A DNA stretch of 64,000 nt. Source: Nocardioides coralli (GTDB lineage Bacteria; Actinomycetota; Actinomycetes; Propionibacteriales; Nocardioidaceae). Position 1 is the stretch's first letter. Each line of letters begins with the position of its first letter. Made by a program: the position numbers and the translations under genes. This document shows, piece by piece, positions 1-9,140 of this stretch. Where the stretch lies: positions 310,001 through 374,000 of the forward strand of contig NZ_CP082273.1 in NCBI RefSeq assembly GCF_019880385.1. The letters run 5' to 3'. The notes beneath the pieces were generated by a model. It was given only the letters and a program-made list of their open reading frames with translations, ran no database searches and had not been told where the DNA came from.

Positions 1-2
1 CC

Positions 3-680
3 AACGTCGTCTCGGTGCTGGCCGCGAGCGGCGCCATCCGCGAGGGCCAGTACGTCGTGCACACCTCGGGCCGGCACGGGCTCGGCGTGCTCGCGCCCGC
101 CGCGGCCGTGGGCGCGCGACCGCTCGCGGTCCACCCCGCCATGACCTTCACCGGCACCGACATCGACCTGCCGCGGCTCCCCGGGTGCGTCTACGGCGTC
201 ACCGCCGGGCCCGGCGAGAAGGCGCTGGCCGAGCAGCTCGTGACCGAGCTCGGCGGCCGGGCGGTGTGGGTGCCCGAGGAGCTGCGGGCGGTCTACCACG
301 CCGGGCTCGCCCACGGCGCCAACCACCTCGTCACCCTGGTCTCGGAGGCCATGGAGCTGCTGGCCGCCTCCGGGGTCGACCAGCCCGCCGACACCCTGCG
401 CCCGTTGCTGGAGGCCGCTCTCGACAACGCGCTCGCGCAGGGCGACGCGGCCCTCACCGGGCCGATCGTGCGCGGCGACGTCGAGACCGTGCGCGACCAC
501 CTGGCCGAGGTCGCGGCGACCGCCCCCGACACCCTGCCGTCCTACGTCGCCATGGCCCGGGCGACGCTCGACCGCGTCGTCACCGACGGTCGGCTGCTGC
601 CGATCCGGGCCGCCAAGATCCGCCGTGTGCTCGATGCAGCGGAGTCGCCGACCGCGGCCGGCGACCCGGCCGGCCGATGA
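3..680 (+). CDS. Rossmann-like / DUF2520 protein (5' end outside window)
   Basis: The frame is open from the first bases, so the N-terminal NAD(P)-binding Rossmann part lies outside the window. The visible 225 residues resemble the C-terminal helical part of the oxidoreductases annotated 'Rossmann-like and DUF2520' ([30 protein letters not shown]). The same family directly precedes panC in Mtb (Rv3603c, from memory). The stop overlaps the panC start as ATGA, so the two are probably translationally coupled. A role in or next to pantothenate synthesis, such as a ketopantoate-reductase-like step, is often supposed for this family. That is inference from context; no catalytic assignment can be made from the visible part. 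Confidence 0.8.
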   Translation, partial: NVVSVLAASGAIREGQYVVHTSGRHGLGVLAPAAAVGARPLAVHPAMTFTGTDIDLPRLPGCVYGVTAGPGEKALAEQLVTELGGRAVWVPEELRAVYHAGLAHGANHLVTLVSEAMELLAASGVDQPADTLRPLLEAALDNALAQGDAALTGPIVRGDVETVRDHLAEVAATAPDTLPSYVAMARATLDRVVTDGRLLPIRAAKIRRVLDAAESPTAAGDPAGR

Positions 681-1570
681 GCCGCCCCGAGCTCGCGAGC
701 ACCCGCGCCGAGCTCGCTGCCCTGCTCGACCGCGACCGCCGCGCGGGACGGGCGATCGCTCTGGTCCCGACCATGGGCGCCCTCCACGCCGGCCACGCCG
801 CGCTGCTGGGGAGGGCTCGCACGGAGGTGGGCGCGGACGGCCGCGTGGTCGCCTCCGTGTTCGTCAACCCGCTCCAGTTCGGTCCCGGTGAGGACCTCGA
901 CCGCTACCCGCGCACCCTCCCCGAGGACCTCGAGGTGTGTGCCCGTGAGGGAGTCGACGCCGTGTTCGCCCCGGCGGTGGACGAGGTCTACCCCGGCGGG
1001 ATCCCGGACACCTCCGCCGTCGCCGGCGTGACCGTGGACCCGGGGCCGCTGGCCGACGTCCTGGAGGGTGCCACCCGACCCGGCCACTTCCGCGGGGTGC
1101 TGACCGTCGTCGCCAAGCTGCTCGGCCTGGTGCGGCCCGACGTCGCGGTCTTCGGCGAGAAGGACTACCAGCAGCTGGTGCTGGTGCGGCAGATGGTCCG
1201 GGACCTCTGCCTGGCCGTCCGCATCGTCGGCGCCGAGACCGTGCGGGAGGCTGACGGGCTCGCCCTCTCCTCGCGCAACCGCTACCTCGACCCCGAGCAG
1301 CGGCAGCAGGCCGTGACGCTCAGTCGTGCCCTGCAGGCGGCCCGCGCCGCGGGGCGGTCGGGGCCGTACGCGGTGCTCGCCGCGGCTCGCGCCGAGCTGC
1401 AGCGGACCCCGGCCGTCGCCGTCGACTACCTCGCCCTCACCGACCCGTGCCTGGCCGAGCTGCCGCCGGCCCCGCCCGCCGGTACGCCGGCCCGGGTCCT
1501 CGTGGCCGCGCGGGTCGGCGCCACCCGCCTGATCGACAACCTCGCCCTCACCCTCGGAGGAGACCACTGA
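677..1570 (+). CDS. panC: pantothenate synthetase
   Basis: PanC condenses D-pantoate with beta-alanine, using ATP, to make pantothenate in the cytoplasm. The 297-residue product has the class I nucleotidyl-transferase signature H37-A-G-H40 within [10 protein letters not shown], the VFVNPLQFG and FGEKDYQQL blocks, and the KMSKS-like loop LSSRN. Length is normal for the family. The ATG is chosen because it overlaps the upstream stop (ATGA) and gives the canonical N-terminus. A much longer in-frame reading upstream only runs antisense-like through the DUF2520 gene. panD follows with an ATG overlapping the stop, so substrate supply (beta-alanine) and use are coupled. Confidence 0.97.
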   Translation: MSRPELASTRAELAALLDRDRRAGRAIALVPTMGALHAGHAALLGRARTEVGADGRVVASVFVNPLQFGPGEDLDRYPRTLPEDLEVCAREGVDAVFAPAVDEVYPGGIPDTSAVAGVTVDPGPLADVLEGATRPGHFRGVLTVVAKLLGLVRPDVAVFGEKDYQQLVLVRQMVRDLCLAVRIVGAETVREADGLALSSRNRYLDPEQRQQAVTLSRALQAARAAGRSGPYAVLAAARAELQRTPAVAVDYLALTDPCLAELPPAPPAGTPARVLVAARVGATRLIDNLALTLGGDH

Positions 1571-1986
1571 TGCTGCGGACCATGATGAAGAGCAAGATCC
1601 ACCGCGCCACCGTCACCCAGGCCGACCTCCACTACGTCGGGTCGGTCACGGTGGACGAGGACCTCCTCGATGCCGCCGACCTGCTGCCCGGGGAGCTGGT
1701 CCACATCGTCGACGTCACCAACGGCGCGCGGCTGGAGACCTACACGATCGCGGGCGAGCGCGGCTCGGGGGTGCTGGGCATCAACGGGGCGGCGGCCCGG
1801 TTGGTCCACCCCGGGGACGTCGTGATCCTCATCGGCTACGGCCAGATGGACACCGAGGAGGCGCGGTCCTTCCAGCCGCGCGTGGTCTTCGTCGACGCCG
1901 ACAACGCGGTCATGGCCACGGGGCACGACCCCGCGGAGACCTTCGACGACCCGGCGCTCACCCGGGGTGACATGATCGCCCGATGA
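1570..1986 (+). CDS. panD: aspartate 1-decarboxylase
   Basis: PanD makes beta-alanine from L-aspartate for pantothenate synthesis. It is translated as a proenzyme that cuts itself between Gly24 and Ser25 to create the pyruvoyl cofactor. Counting from the chosen ATG, the cleavage pair HYVG24-S25V lies exactly at the canonical position, which fixes the start. K9 (MKSKIHRA) and the GNGAA-like INGAAARL block are present. The 138-residue length is typical. The start overlaps the panC stop by one base (TGATG) and the nadB start overlaps its own stop. Confidence 0.97.
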   Translation: MLRTMMKSKIHRATVTQADLHYVGSVTVDEDLLDAADLLPGELVHIVDVTNGARLETYTIAGERGSGVLGINGAAARLVHPGDVVILIGYGQMDTEEARSFQPRVVFVDADNAVMATGHDPAETFDDPALTRGDMIAR

Positions 1987-3632
1987 CACCGGCGATCCCC
2001 GCCCGCCTCGTCGCGCCCGAACCGGGGTGGACGGAGACGGCGGACGTCGTCGTCATCGGCTCCGGCATCGCCGGGCTCACCGCCGCCCTGCGCCTCCACG
2101 GTCAGGTGGGGCGGATCCTCGTCGTCACCAAGGACGTGCTCGACGCCGGTTCCACCCAATGGGCGCAGGGGGGCATCGCGGCCGCGCTCGGGCCCGGTGA
2201 CACACCGGCGCAGCACGAGCGCGACACCCTGGTCGCCGGTGCCGGTGCCTGTGACCGAGAGGCCGTGCGGGTCCTCGTCACCGAGGGACCGGCCGCGGTC
2301 CACGAGCTGATCAGCTGGGGTGCGGTCTTCGACCACACCGACGGCGCACTCTCCCTGACCCGCGAGGGTGGTCACCACCGGGACCGGATCGCTCACGCCG
2401 GCGGCGACGCCACCGGCGCGGAGATCCAGCGGGCCCTCATCGCGGCCGTCGAGCAGGCACCGGAGATCGAGGTCATCCAGCACGCGCTCGCGGTCGACCT
2501 GCTCACCGACGCCGACGGCGCGGTCGCCGGTGTCACCGTCCACGTCCTTGGGGAGGGGCAGGTCGACGGCGTCGGGCAGCTCCGCTGCCGGGCCGTGGTG
2601 CTCGCCAGCGGCGGGCTCGGACAGGTCTTCTCGCAGAGCACCAACCCCGCGGTGGCCACCGGTGACGGGATGGCCCTAGCGCTCCGGGCCGGCGCCACCC
2701 TGCGCGACCTCGAGTTCGTGCAGTTCCACCCGACCGTGATGTGGCTGGGTGCGCACTCCCGTGGCCAGCAGCCACTGATCTCCGAGGCGGTCCGCGGCGA
2801 GGGAGCCTTCCTCGTCGACGACCAGGGCCGGCGGGTGATGGAGGGCGTCCACCCGCTCGCCGATCTCGCGCCCCGCGACGTCGTCGCGAAGGCCATCACG
2901 CGACGCATGAACCAGACCGGCAAGCCGCACCTGTGGCTGGACGCCCGCCACCTCGGCGCCGACTTCTGGGCACGACGTTTCCCGACCATCCTCGCGACAG
3001 CGCGCGAGCACGGCGTCGACCCCGTGACGGAGCCGATCCCGGTCGCGCCGGCGCAGCACTACGCCTCCGGCGGGGTCGCCACCGACCTGTGGGGCCGTGC
3101 CGGCGTACCCGGCCTCTACGCCACCGGAGAGGTCGCCTGCAGCGGTGTCCACGGCGCCAACCGGCTCGCCTCCAACTCGCTGCTCGAGGGCCTGGTCTTC
3201 AGCCGACGGATCGCGGAGGTGCTTCCCGGCGAGCTGCGCGACTGGACGGAGCCCGCCCCCGACCGGCGCCCGGCAGGCCTGGTGCCGGGCACGGTGCGGC
3301 GGCCCCTCCAGCAGACGATGACCGCGGAGGTCGGGGTGCTGCGGTCCGCGGAGGGCATGAAGTCGGCGGTCGCCGACCTCGAGGCGCTCGCCTCCGAACG
3401 CTCGACCGAGCCCGGTCCGGACGCCTGGGAGACCAGCAACCTGCTGACGGTCAGCCGGGCGCTGACGGAGGCCGCGGCGCTGCGGCAGGAGACCCGCGGC
3501 TCCCACTGGCGAGAGGACCACCCCGAGCGGGACGACGACCGCTGGGCCGGTCACGTCGACGTCGTCCTGCGGGACGGGGAGCTCGTTCCCTCGTTCCACC
3601 CGAGCCCCGCGACCGACGGAGGCCCCGCATGA
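1983..3632 (+). CDS. nadB: L-aspartate oxidase
   Basis: NadB oxidises L-aspartate to iminoaspartate with FAD, the first step of de novo NAD synthesis. The 549-residue product begins with the dinucleotide-binding motif G26-S-G-I-A-G31. It has the [10 protein letters not shown] flavin/substrate block, the active-site HHRDR segment, LEFVQFHPT, and the late QHYASGGV and [14 protein letters not shown] motifs of the succinate dehydrogenase/L-aspartate oxidase family. Start and stop overlap panD and nadC (ATGA junctions). nadA (quinolinate synthase) is not beside it, so that partner must lie elsewhere. Confidence 0.96.
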   Translation: MTPAIPARLVAPEPGWTETADVVVIGSGIAGLTAALRLHGQVGRILVVTKDVLDAGSTQWAQGGIAAALGPGDTPAQHERDTLVAGAGACDREAVRVLVTEGPAAVHELISWGAVFDHTDGALSLTREGGHHRDRIAHAGGDATGAEIQRALIAAVEQAPEIEVIQHALAVDLLTDADGAVAGVTVHVLGEGQVDGVGQLRCRAVVLASGGLGQVFSQSTNPAVATGDGMALALRAGATLRDLEFVQFHPTVMWLGAHSRGQQPLISEAVRGEGAFLVDDQGRRVMEGVHPLADLAPRDVVAKAITRRMNQTGKPHLWLDARHLGADFWARRFPTILATAREHGVDPVTEPIPVAPAQHYASGGVATDLWGRAGVPGLYATGEVACSGVHGANRLASNSLLEGLVFSRRIAEVLPGELRDWTEPAPDRRPAGLVPGTVRRPLQQTMTAEVGVLRSAEGMKSAVADLEALASERSTEPGPDAWETSNLLTVSRALTEAAALRQETRGSHWREDHPERDDDRWAGHVDVVLRDGELVPSFHPSPATDGGPA

Positions 3633-4528
3633 GGTTCCACACCCGCCTGCCCCGCCGCCTGACGCTCGAGCTCGAGGAGGCCGGTCTCGACGTCAGCGAG
3701 GTCGTCGACCACGCGCTGCGCGCGCTGCAGGAGGACCTGCCCGGCGACGGTGACGTCGACACCACCAGCGAGGCCACCGTCCCCGAGGACGCGCAGGCCG
3801 TCGGCGAGCTCAACGCCCGCGAGTCCGGGGTCGTCGCGGGTCTCGGGGTCGCCGAGGTCGCGCTCCGGCTCGTGATGGGTGACGCCGTGGCCGTCGAGCG
3901 CCTCCCCGATGGCACCGCAGTCACAGCCGGAGACCGGGTGATGACCGCCGCTGGGCCCACCCGCGGGCTGCTGACGGCCGAGCGGACCGCCCTCAACTTC
4001 GCCAGCCACCTGTCCGGCATCGCCACCGCGACCGCGCGGTGGGTGGCGGCGCTCGAGGGGACCGGCGCGCGCGTCCTGGACACCCGCAAGACGTTGCCGG
4101 GGATGCGGGCGCTGCAGAAGTACGCGGTGCGGTGCGGCGGTGGCCTCAACCACCGGTTCTCGCTCGCCGACATGGCGATGGTCAAGGACAACCACGTGGT
4201 CGCCGCGGGTGGGGTCGTGCCGGCGTACGAAGCCGTGCGCAAGCACCACCCCGACCTCCCGGTTGAGGTGGAGGTCACCGACCTCGACCAGCTCCGGGAG
4301 CTGCTGGCCGCCGGCTGCGACCGGATCCTGCTGGACAACATGAGCAGCGCGGTGATGGCCGAGGCGGTCCGGATCACCGCCGGCCGCGCCACGCTCGAGG
4401 CGTCCGGCGGCCTCACCCTCGAGCGGGCCCGCGAGGTCGCCGAGACCGGCGTCGACCTCATCTCCGTCGGTGCCCTCACGCACTCCGTGACGGTCTTCGA
4501 CCTCGGGCTGGACCTGGTGGAGCCATGA
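3629..4528 (+). CDS. nadC: nicotinate-nucleotide pyrophosphorylase (carboxylating)
   Basis: NadC converts quinolinate and PRPP to nicotinate mononucleotide, CO2 and pyrophosphate. The 299-residue protein shows LTAERTALNFASHLSGIAT, the phosphate/PRPP-binding block DTRKTLPGMR followed by KYAVRCGGGLNHR, KDNH and the C-terminal EASGGL and SVGALTHS motifs of the type II phosphoribosyltransferase barrel. The ATG at the nadB overlap is chosen because it gives a normal N-terminus. The coding frame is also open far upstream, but that part is a shadow of nadB. Confidence 0.96.
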   Translation: MRFHTRLPRRLTLELEEAGLDVSEVVDHALRALQEDLPGDGDVDTTSEATVPEDAQAVGELNARESGVVAGLGVAEVALRLVMGDAVAVERLPDGTAVTAGDRVMTAAGPTRGLLTAERTALNFASHLSGIATATARWVAALEGTGARVLDTRKTLPGMRALQKYAVRCGGGLNHRFSLADMAMVKDNHVVAAGGVVPAYEAVRKHHPDLPVEVEVTDLDQLRELLAAGCDRILLDNMSSAVMAEAVRITAGRATLEASGGLTLERAREVAETGVDLISVGALTHSVTVFDLGLDLVEP

Positions 4529-5307
4529 CCGGACCGGTCCTCGCCGCCGACATCGGCAACAGCCACACGGTGCTGGGCCTGGTCACCGACGGCAGGGTGC
4601 ACGACGAGTGGCGGGTCGCCACCGACGCCCGCCGGTCGGCCGACGAGTGGCTGGTGCTGCTGCGCGGCCTGGTGGGTGACCACCTGGCCGGGATCTGCGG
4701 CATCGCCGTGTGCTCGACGGTGCCGGCCGTCCTCCACGAGTGGCGCGACCTGGTCACCCGCCACTTCGGGGAGGTGTCGCACGTCATCGTCGAGCCGGGC
4801 GTGCGCACCGGCATCCCCGTCCGGACCGACAACCCGCGCGAGGTGGGCGCCGACCGCATCCTCAACGCGCTCGCGGCCGCCACCGACGTGGGCGGCCCCG
4901 CGATCGTCGTCGACTTCGGGGGGACCGCCACCATCGTCGACGTGGTCGACAGCCGCGGGCAGTACGTCGGCGGCGCCATCGCCCCGGGCATCGAGCTCTC
5001 GCTGGAGGCCCTGGGGAGTCGCGGCGCGCAGCTGCGGCGGGTGGAGCTGCAGCGGCCACGCACCGTCGTCGCCCGCAACACCGTCGAGGCGCTCCAGTCG
5101 GGCATCGTCTTCGGGGTCGCCAGCCAGGTCGAGGGGCTCGTGGCGCGGATGATCAGCGAGCTCGACGTCCCGACCGAGGAGGTGAGCGTGATCAGCACCG
5201 GGCACCTCGCGCCGGTCGTCGTCGACGAGTGCGGCTGCTTTACGCACCACCTCCCCGGGCTGACCCTGCGCGGCCTCGAGCTGGCCTTCCGGCGCAACGC
5301 GCGCTGA
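4525..5307 (+). CDS. coaX: type III pantothenate kinase
   Basis: CoaX phosphorylates pantothenate in the first committed step to coenzyme A. The 260-residue protein has the ASKHA-fold phosphate-binding loop A-A-D9-I-G-N12 near the N-terminus, the GADRILNALAA block, DFGGTATIVD and GGAIAPGI motifs. Type III kinases need a monovalent cation and are not feedback-inhibited by CoA (family knowledge). Last gene of the overlapping panC-panD-nadB-nadC-coaX set, joined to nadC by an ATGA overlap. The 63 bases that follow show no clear terminator. Confidence 0.95.
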   Translation: MTGPVLAADIGNSHTVLGLVTDGRVHDEWRVATDARRSADEWLVLLRGLVGDHLAGICGIAVCSTVPAVLHEWRDLVTRHFGEVSHVIVEPGVRTGIPVRTDNPREVGADRILNALAAATDVGGPAIVVDFGGTATIVDVVDSRGQYVGGAIAPGIELSLEALGSRGAQLRRVELQRPRTVVARNTVEALQSGIVFGVASQVEGLVARMISELDVPTEEVSVISTGHLAPVVVDECGCFTHHLPGLTLRGLELAFRRNAR

Positions 5308-5370
5308 GCGTCCTCCCCAGGCCGCGGCCGGTCGGGTTTGCGTCTCCGGGGCACCGGGAAGCGTCCCGCC

Positions 5371-5832
5371 ATGTACGGAGAGCCCAGCAGGATCCGCGAG
5401 GTGGCCGAGCGGCTCGAGCGTCGCGCCGACCAGCTGCGGGCCGAGGCCGACGAGCTCCACTCCGCCAGCGAGACCGTCAGCTGGGTCTCCGTCGCCGCCG
5501 ACCGGATGCGCGACCAGGCACGCGAGCGCCGTGACGAGCTGCGCCGGGTTGCCCGCGACTACGACGAGGCCGCCGAGCGGGTGCGTGCCCACGCCGACGA
5601 GGTGCAGCGTCTGCTCGACCTGATCGCCACGATCGAGCGCCAGGTGCGGGACATCGTCAGCGAGGCGGCGAGCAGGGTCCGTGCTGCCCTCGCTGCCGTC
5701 GCCGACGGCATCAAGGACGCGCTCACCCCCGGCGACGAGGAGGACCGGCGGCTGGCGGAGACACCCACGCCACCGCCGGGACACAAGGACTGGCTCGACA
5801 TGCCCGACGTGGTGCCGGGGGTCCGGCTGTGA
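5371..5832 (+). CDS. WXG100-like helical protein
   Basis: 153 residues, nearly all helical and highly charged, with no signal peptide. Two long heptad-rich helices flank W38-V39-S40 followed by VAADRM. This matches the helix-turn-helix pattern of WXG100/ESX proteins (W-x-G or W-x-S, then AAxx plus a hydrophobic residue), with the Trp near the usual position. A Pro-rich tail (TPTPPPGHKDW) follows. An upstream TTG start at 5338 is possible but would add a non-helical leader, so the ATG is preferred. The stop overlaps the next start (GTGA). Read with its neighbours, it may be a type VII secretion substrate or partner. No family match could be tested here. Confidence 0.7.
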   Translation: MYGEPSRIREVAERLERRADQLRAEADELHSASETVSWVSVAADRMRDQARERRDELRRVARDYDEAAERVRAHADEVQRLLDLIATIERQVRDIVSEAASRVRAALAAVADGIKDALTPGDEEDRRLAETPTPPPGHKDWLDMPDVVPGVRL

Positions 5833-6797
5833 CGACCGTCGTGCGGGTCCGACCGGCGACCCCGGCCACCCAGGAGGTGCCGGTTCCCCGGCAGGTCACG
5901 CTCTCGCTCGGCGAGCTCGTGCTCGCGGCGCGACTGGCCGGCGACGTACCCCTGCCGCTGCGGACCGACGGCGCACCCGGGCCCGACGACCGGATGGTCG
6001 AGCGGCTGGATGGTCGGGGCGACGACCCCGGCCCGGTCCCGGACTCCCGCGCGGCCCAGCGGATGGTCGCGGCCGAGCTGCGACGCGCCGACGACACCGG
6101 GCCCGGTGGCGCCCGCGCCCGCCTCGGCGAGCTGGGTGTGCTCGACGGCGACGAGCTCGACTCCGGCCTCGCCGGCGCCCTGCACGTGCTGGCCGGGGGC
6201 GCGCTCTCGCTCGTCCTCGACGTCGCCGCCCGACGACGTGTGGGCGAGGTCCGGCTCCGTGCGTGGTTCGGGGTGACCAGCGGACTCGTCACGCGGCTGA
6301 CGCTGCGCGACCTCACCGACCTCGACGTCGCCTGGTACGACCCCAGGCGCTGGGTCGGCGAGCTGACGCGGGCGGTCGACCTCGACCCCTGGGTCCCCGA
6401 GGCCGCGCCGCTCGTCCTGCCCGACCACGTGTCCCTGCCCAGCGAGCTGCTCGCGGGGGCGACCAAGGCAGCGCGGGACCAGCGACCCGACCTGCTGCCG
6501 GCGATGGCGGCGGGACACGTCGGCAACGTCCGGATGGGCGACGCACGTGGAGTCCGTCCGGCCGACACCGAGGAGGTGGTGGCGCTGCTCCGGACGTTGA
6601 CCACCTGCCGGGGTCGGCTCCGGCTGCTGACGACGCGGCGTGACCGGCGGGAGGACCCGGGCGTCGCGTCCTGGCTGCTCCTCGATGACGGCTGGCACGA
6701 GCTGCGTCCGGGTCGAGCCGCGACCAGCGTGCTGCGCCGCCGCGACGCGCGTGACCTGGGGCTGCTCACGCTGCCGCTGGTCGAGGGGGTGCAGTGA
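5829..6797 (+). CDS. EspG-like protein (putative T7SS chaperone)
   Basis: 322 residues, soluble, no signal peptide or membrane segment. After about 20 residues comes LSLGELVLAARLAGDVPLPL, which resembles the N-terminal signature of ESX secretion-associated EspG proteins (hydrophobic-x-x-x-EL, then a Pro-rich PLPL turn). The C-terminal part (RGRLRLLTTRR... WLLLDDGWHEL) also fits the closing beta-strand region of that family. EspG proteins are cytosolic chaperones that bind PE/PPE-type substrates and deliver them to a type VII secretion system (family knowledge). The call is by pattern only. Overlapping junctions on both sides (GTGA, TGATG) place it in one transcript with a WXG100-like gene and a hydrolase, which supports it. 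Confidence 0.5.
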   Translation: MTTVVRVRPATPATQEVPVPRQVTLSLGELVLAARLAGDVPLPLRTDGAPGPDDRMVERLDGRGDDPGPVPDSRAAQRMVAAELRRADDTGPGGARARLGELGVLDGDELDSGLAGALHVLAGGALSLVLDVAARRRVGEVRLRAWFGVTSGLVTRLTLRDLTDLDVAWYDPRRWVGELTRAVDLDPWVPEAAPLVLPDHVSLPSELLAGATKAARDQRPDLLPAMAAGHVGNVRMGDARGVRPADTEEVVALLRTLTTCRGRLRLLTTRRDRREDPGVASWLLLDDGWHELRPGRAATSVLRRRDARDLGLLTLPLVEGVQ

Positions 6798-8260
6798 TGG
6801 CCGACGGGACGCCTGAGATGCCCGAGCTGCGCGTCAGCGGTGGGGCCGGCGGCATCGATGCCCGCTACGACGACCTCGAGCGGCTGGGTCGGCTCTACGG
6901 CGACACCGGTGGTCGCCTGGTGGCCATGGCCTGGGACGACAAGCTCGAGGCGGCTGACGGAGACCTGGTCGCCTCCGCGATCCTCTCCCCCGACAGCTTC
7001 GCCGCCGCGGAGGCAGCCATCCTCGAGGCGACCTACGGTCCGCGCGGGCTGGTGGTGCGCGCCGCGACGATCGAGGCGCAGAGCGTGTGCTTCGTCGCCT
7101 GCGTCGAGCTCTACCGGACTGCCGACCGGGCTCGTCACGCCGCCCTCGAGACCCTCCACTACGGGCTCGGGTTCGCCATCGGGGTCAACCTGCCGACAGT
7201 GCTGCTCGCGGGCGGTCTCGCCTACGGCGGCCTGCGGATGAGTGGGGTCAGCGACGCCGAGCTGATCGCACACCTGGAGGACCACCCCGAGCTGCTGGAG
7301 ACGCTCGTCGGTGGTGGCGGGGGGCTGCTCGACGGGATGGCGGCCAACCCGCTCACTGCGCCGGTGATGGGTGCCCTCGGCCTCGACGGGTTCCACGCCG
7401 ACACCGGAGCCGCGGCCGACGACCTGGGGGCTCTCCTCTTCGGCGACTACCGTGGCGCCCTCGACCAGGGCTACCCCGAGGACGTGTTCGCCTACGACGC
7501 CCCTCGCGACCTGGGTGACCTCGTCGAGGACCTGTCGCAGCCGGCTGACGACACCGTGCCCGACGGCGTGATCTCGGTGCAGCAGCTGACCCGTGCTGAC
7601 GGGACGGTCAGCTGGATCGTCCAGCTCCCCGGCACGGACGACTTCCTGGCCGAGGACGCGATCCGCAACATGGGCTCCAACCTCAACCTGATCGCCGGCG
7701 ACGACACCGCCTACGGCGACGCCGTGGCCCTCGCCCTTGCCGAGGCGGGAGTGGAGGCGGACGCCCCGGTCATGCTCGTCGGCCACTCCCAGGGCGGCAT
7801 GCAGGCGGCCGGCCTGGCTGCCGACCCGGACTTCGGCTACCACGTCACCCACGTCGTGACGGCGGGATCGCCCGTCGCCACCTCCGGGATCCCTGACGAA
7901 GTGACGGTGCTCTCGCTCGAGAACACCGGAGACGTGGTTCCCCTCCTCGACGGCGAGTCGAACCCCGACACCGCCCGCCACGTCACCGTGCAGGCCGACG
8001 TCCACGGCGGCAGCTTCGGGGCCGGGCCCGGCCAGAACCACTCCCTGTCGGTCTACGGCGACATCGCCGACGCCGCGGACGCGAGCACCGACCCCTCGGT
8101 CGAGGCCGTGCTCGGCAGCATGCGGCAGCAGGGCTTCCTCGCCGAGGAGGGCGACCAGGTGCAGACGGTGACGCGGTCCTACCAGACCCGGCTGGGCGAA
8201 CAGCTCCGCCCGGCCGAGATTCGCGACCCCCTCGCCATGGCGGGCAACCTGCTGCCGTGA
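6797..8260 (+). CDS. alpha/beta-hydrolase with N-terminal helical region
   Basis: 487 residues. The N-terminal ~200 are helical and Ala/Asp-rich, with one strongly hydrophobic stretch (GFAIGVNLPTVLLAGGLAYG, about residues 123-142). The C-terminal half is a serine hydrolase: nucleophile Ser331 in VGHSQGG, probable acid Asp379 (ENTGDVVP) and His415 (GQNHSLS). The layout of a helical targeting region followed by a GxSxG hydrolase recalls PE-PPE-domain lipases secreted by ESX systems. No Sec or Tat signal is visible. The ATG overlapping the upstream stop (TGATG) is preferred to the GTG three bases earlier. The stop overlaps the next gene. Substrate unknown. Confidence 0.75.
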   Translation: MADGTPEMPELRVSGGAGGIDARYDDLERLGRLYGDTGGRLVAMAWDDKLEAADGDLVASAILSPDSFAAAEAAILEATYGPRGLVVRAATIEAQSVCFVACVELYRTADRARHAALETLHYGLGFAIGVNLPTVLLAGGLAYGGLRMSGVSDAELIAHLEDHPELLETLVGGGGGLLDGMAANPLTAPVMGALGLDGFHADTGAAADDLGALLFGDYRGALDQGYPEDVFAYDAPRDLGDLVEDLSQPADDTVPDGVISVQQLTRADGTVSWIVQLPGTDDFLAEDAIRNMGSNLNLIAGDDTAYGDAVALALAEAGVEADAPVMLVGHSQGGMQAAGLAADPDFGYHVTHVVTAGSPVATSGIPDEVTVLSLENTGDVVPLLDGESNPDTARHVTVQADVHGGSFGAGPGQNHSLSVYGDIADAADASTDPSVEAVLGSMRQQGFLAEEGDQVQTVTRSYQTRLGEQLRPAEIRDPLAMAGNLLP

Positions 8261-9006
8261 CCCGACGTGTGCGCGCGCTGCCCGGCACGGTGCTGCTGGT
8301 GGCCCTGCTCTCCTCCTGCTCCGAGGAGCCGCCGGCCCTCGGCGACCAGGCGACCTGCCCCGGTCCGAGCTGTACCGACGACGCCCGGGAGCGGCTCGAG
8401 GCACTGGCCGACCTGACGGACGTCACCGAGGTCGAGGAGGTCTCGCGGTCCTCGCGCCTGGACCGCGGGTCGTCGAGCACAGCCCTGGTCCGGGCCGACG
8501 TCGCGACGGCCGTCGAGGCACGCGTCGTGGCGACCGAGGTGCTGCGGGTCCTCGACCGGTGGCCCGAGCACGACGCAGCAACCTCCCTCGCGACGGTGCG
8601 CTCCGACCCGCCGCGGCAGGTCGCCGGGGCCGCTCGGGAGAGCGAGGAGCTCGACCCCGCCTTCTTCACCCCGTGCTCCGCCGAGGAGTGTGCGGCAGCG
8701 CTCACCGAGCTCGAGGCGGCCGTCGAGGATGCCTACGCCGGCGTCGACGTCTCGACCGTGGTCGAGGACGGTCGGCTGCTCGTGTCGGGCGACGCCCCGC
8801 GCGAGCAGGCCGCCCTCGCGGCACGAGGGGCCCTGCGGACGCTGCGCGAGCTCGGCGTGCGGGTCGCCGAGCGCGCCCAGGTCGTGCTGCGCTGGCGCGC
8901 ACCGCTCTCCGTCACGCTCCGGCTCCAGGACGGCCTCGTCTGCGAGCAGCCTCCGGGTGTCGTCGTCCGCTGCGGGCCGGACAATTCAGAGCCCTTTTCC
9001 GGGTGA
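8257..9006 (+). CDS. lipoprotein, last gene of the hydrolase module
   Basis: 249 residues starting with an Arg-rich leader, a hydrophobic core and the lipobox LLSSC, so it should be exported and lipid-anchored outside the membrane. The rest is a charged, Cys-containing domain (CPGPSC near the N-terminus, CSAEEC in the middle, a late C...C pair). A possible BON-like segment has alternating V-x-V-x strands (TVVEDGRLLVSGDAP). No known family is recognised. Its GTG overlaps the hydrolase stop by four bases, so it is the fourth gene of the same operon. It could anchor or assist the hydrolase at the envelope, but that is inference. Confidence 0.75.
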   Translation: MTRRVRALPGTVLLVALLSSCSEEPPALGDQATCPGPSCTDDARERLEALADLTDVTEVEEVSRSSRLDRGSSSTALVRADVATAVEARVVATEVLRVLDRWPEHDAATSLATVRSDPPRQVAGAARESEELDPAFFTPCSAEECAAALTELEAAVEDAYAGVDVSTVVEDGRLLVSGDAPREQAALAARGALRTLRELGVRVAERAQVVLRWRAPLSVTLRLQDGLVCEQPPGVVVRCGPDNSEPFSG

Positions 9007-9140
9007 TTACTCAAATTGCTTCTCCTGTGCAATTCTCGCGATAAGACCGTGCGAATTGAGAATCAACCGCAATCCTGTCAGGATATGCGAGGTGCCTGGA
9101 TAGGCATTGCATTCTGATGAACACATGAATTGAGGGAGAA
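9007..9140 (+). promoter_or_regulatory. AT-rich leader/promoter region of lsr2
   Basis: This 134-base gap is clearly richer in A/T than the rest of the window. AATT cores recur: AAATTG near 9014, CAATTC near 9030, and GAATTGAG twice (9053-9060 and 9127-9134). CAATTCTCGC and GCGAATTG also form an imperfect inverted pair (9030-9058). The ribosome-binding site GAGGGAG ends two bases before the ATG. Lsr2 binds AT-rich DNA, so these motifs are plausible autoregulatory sites (inference). Confidence 0.5.

Noticed and set aside
5338..5370. TTG start for the WXG100-like gene
   Set aside because: It adds 11 residues outside the helical domain; the ATG at 5371 gives the expected position of the Trp motif.
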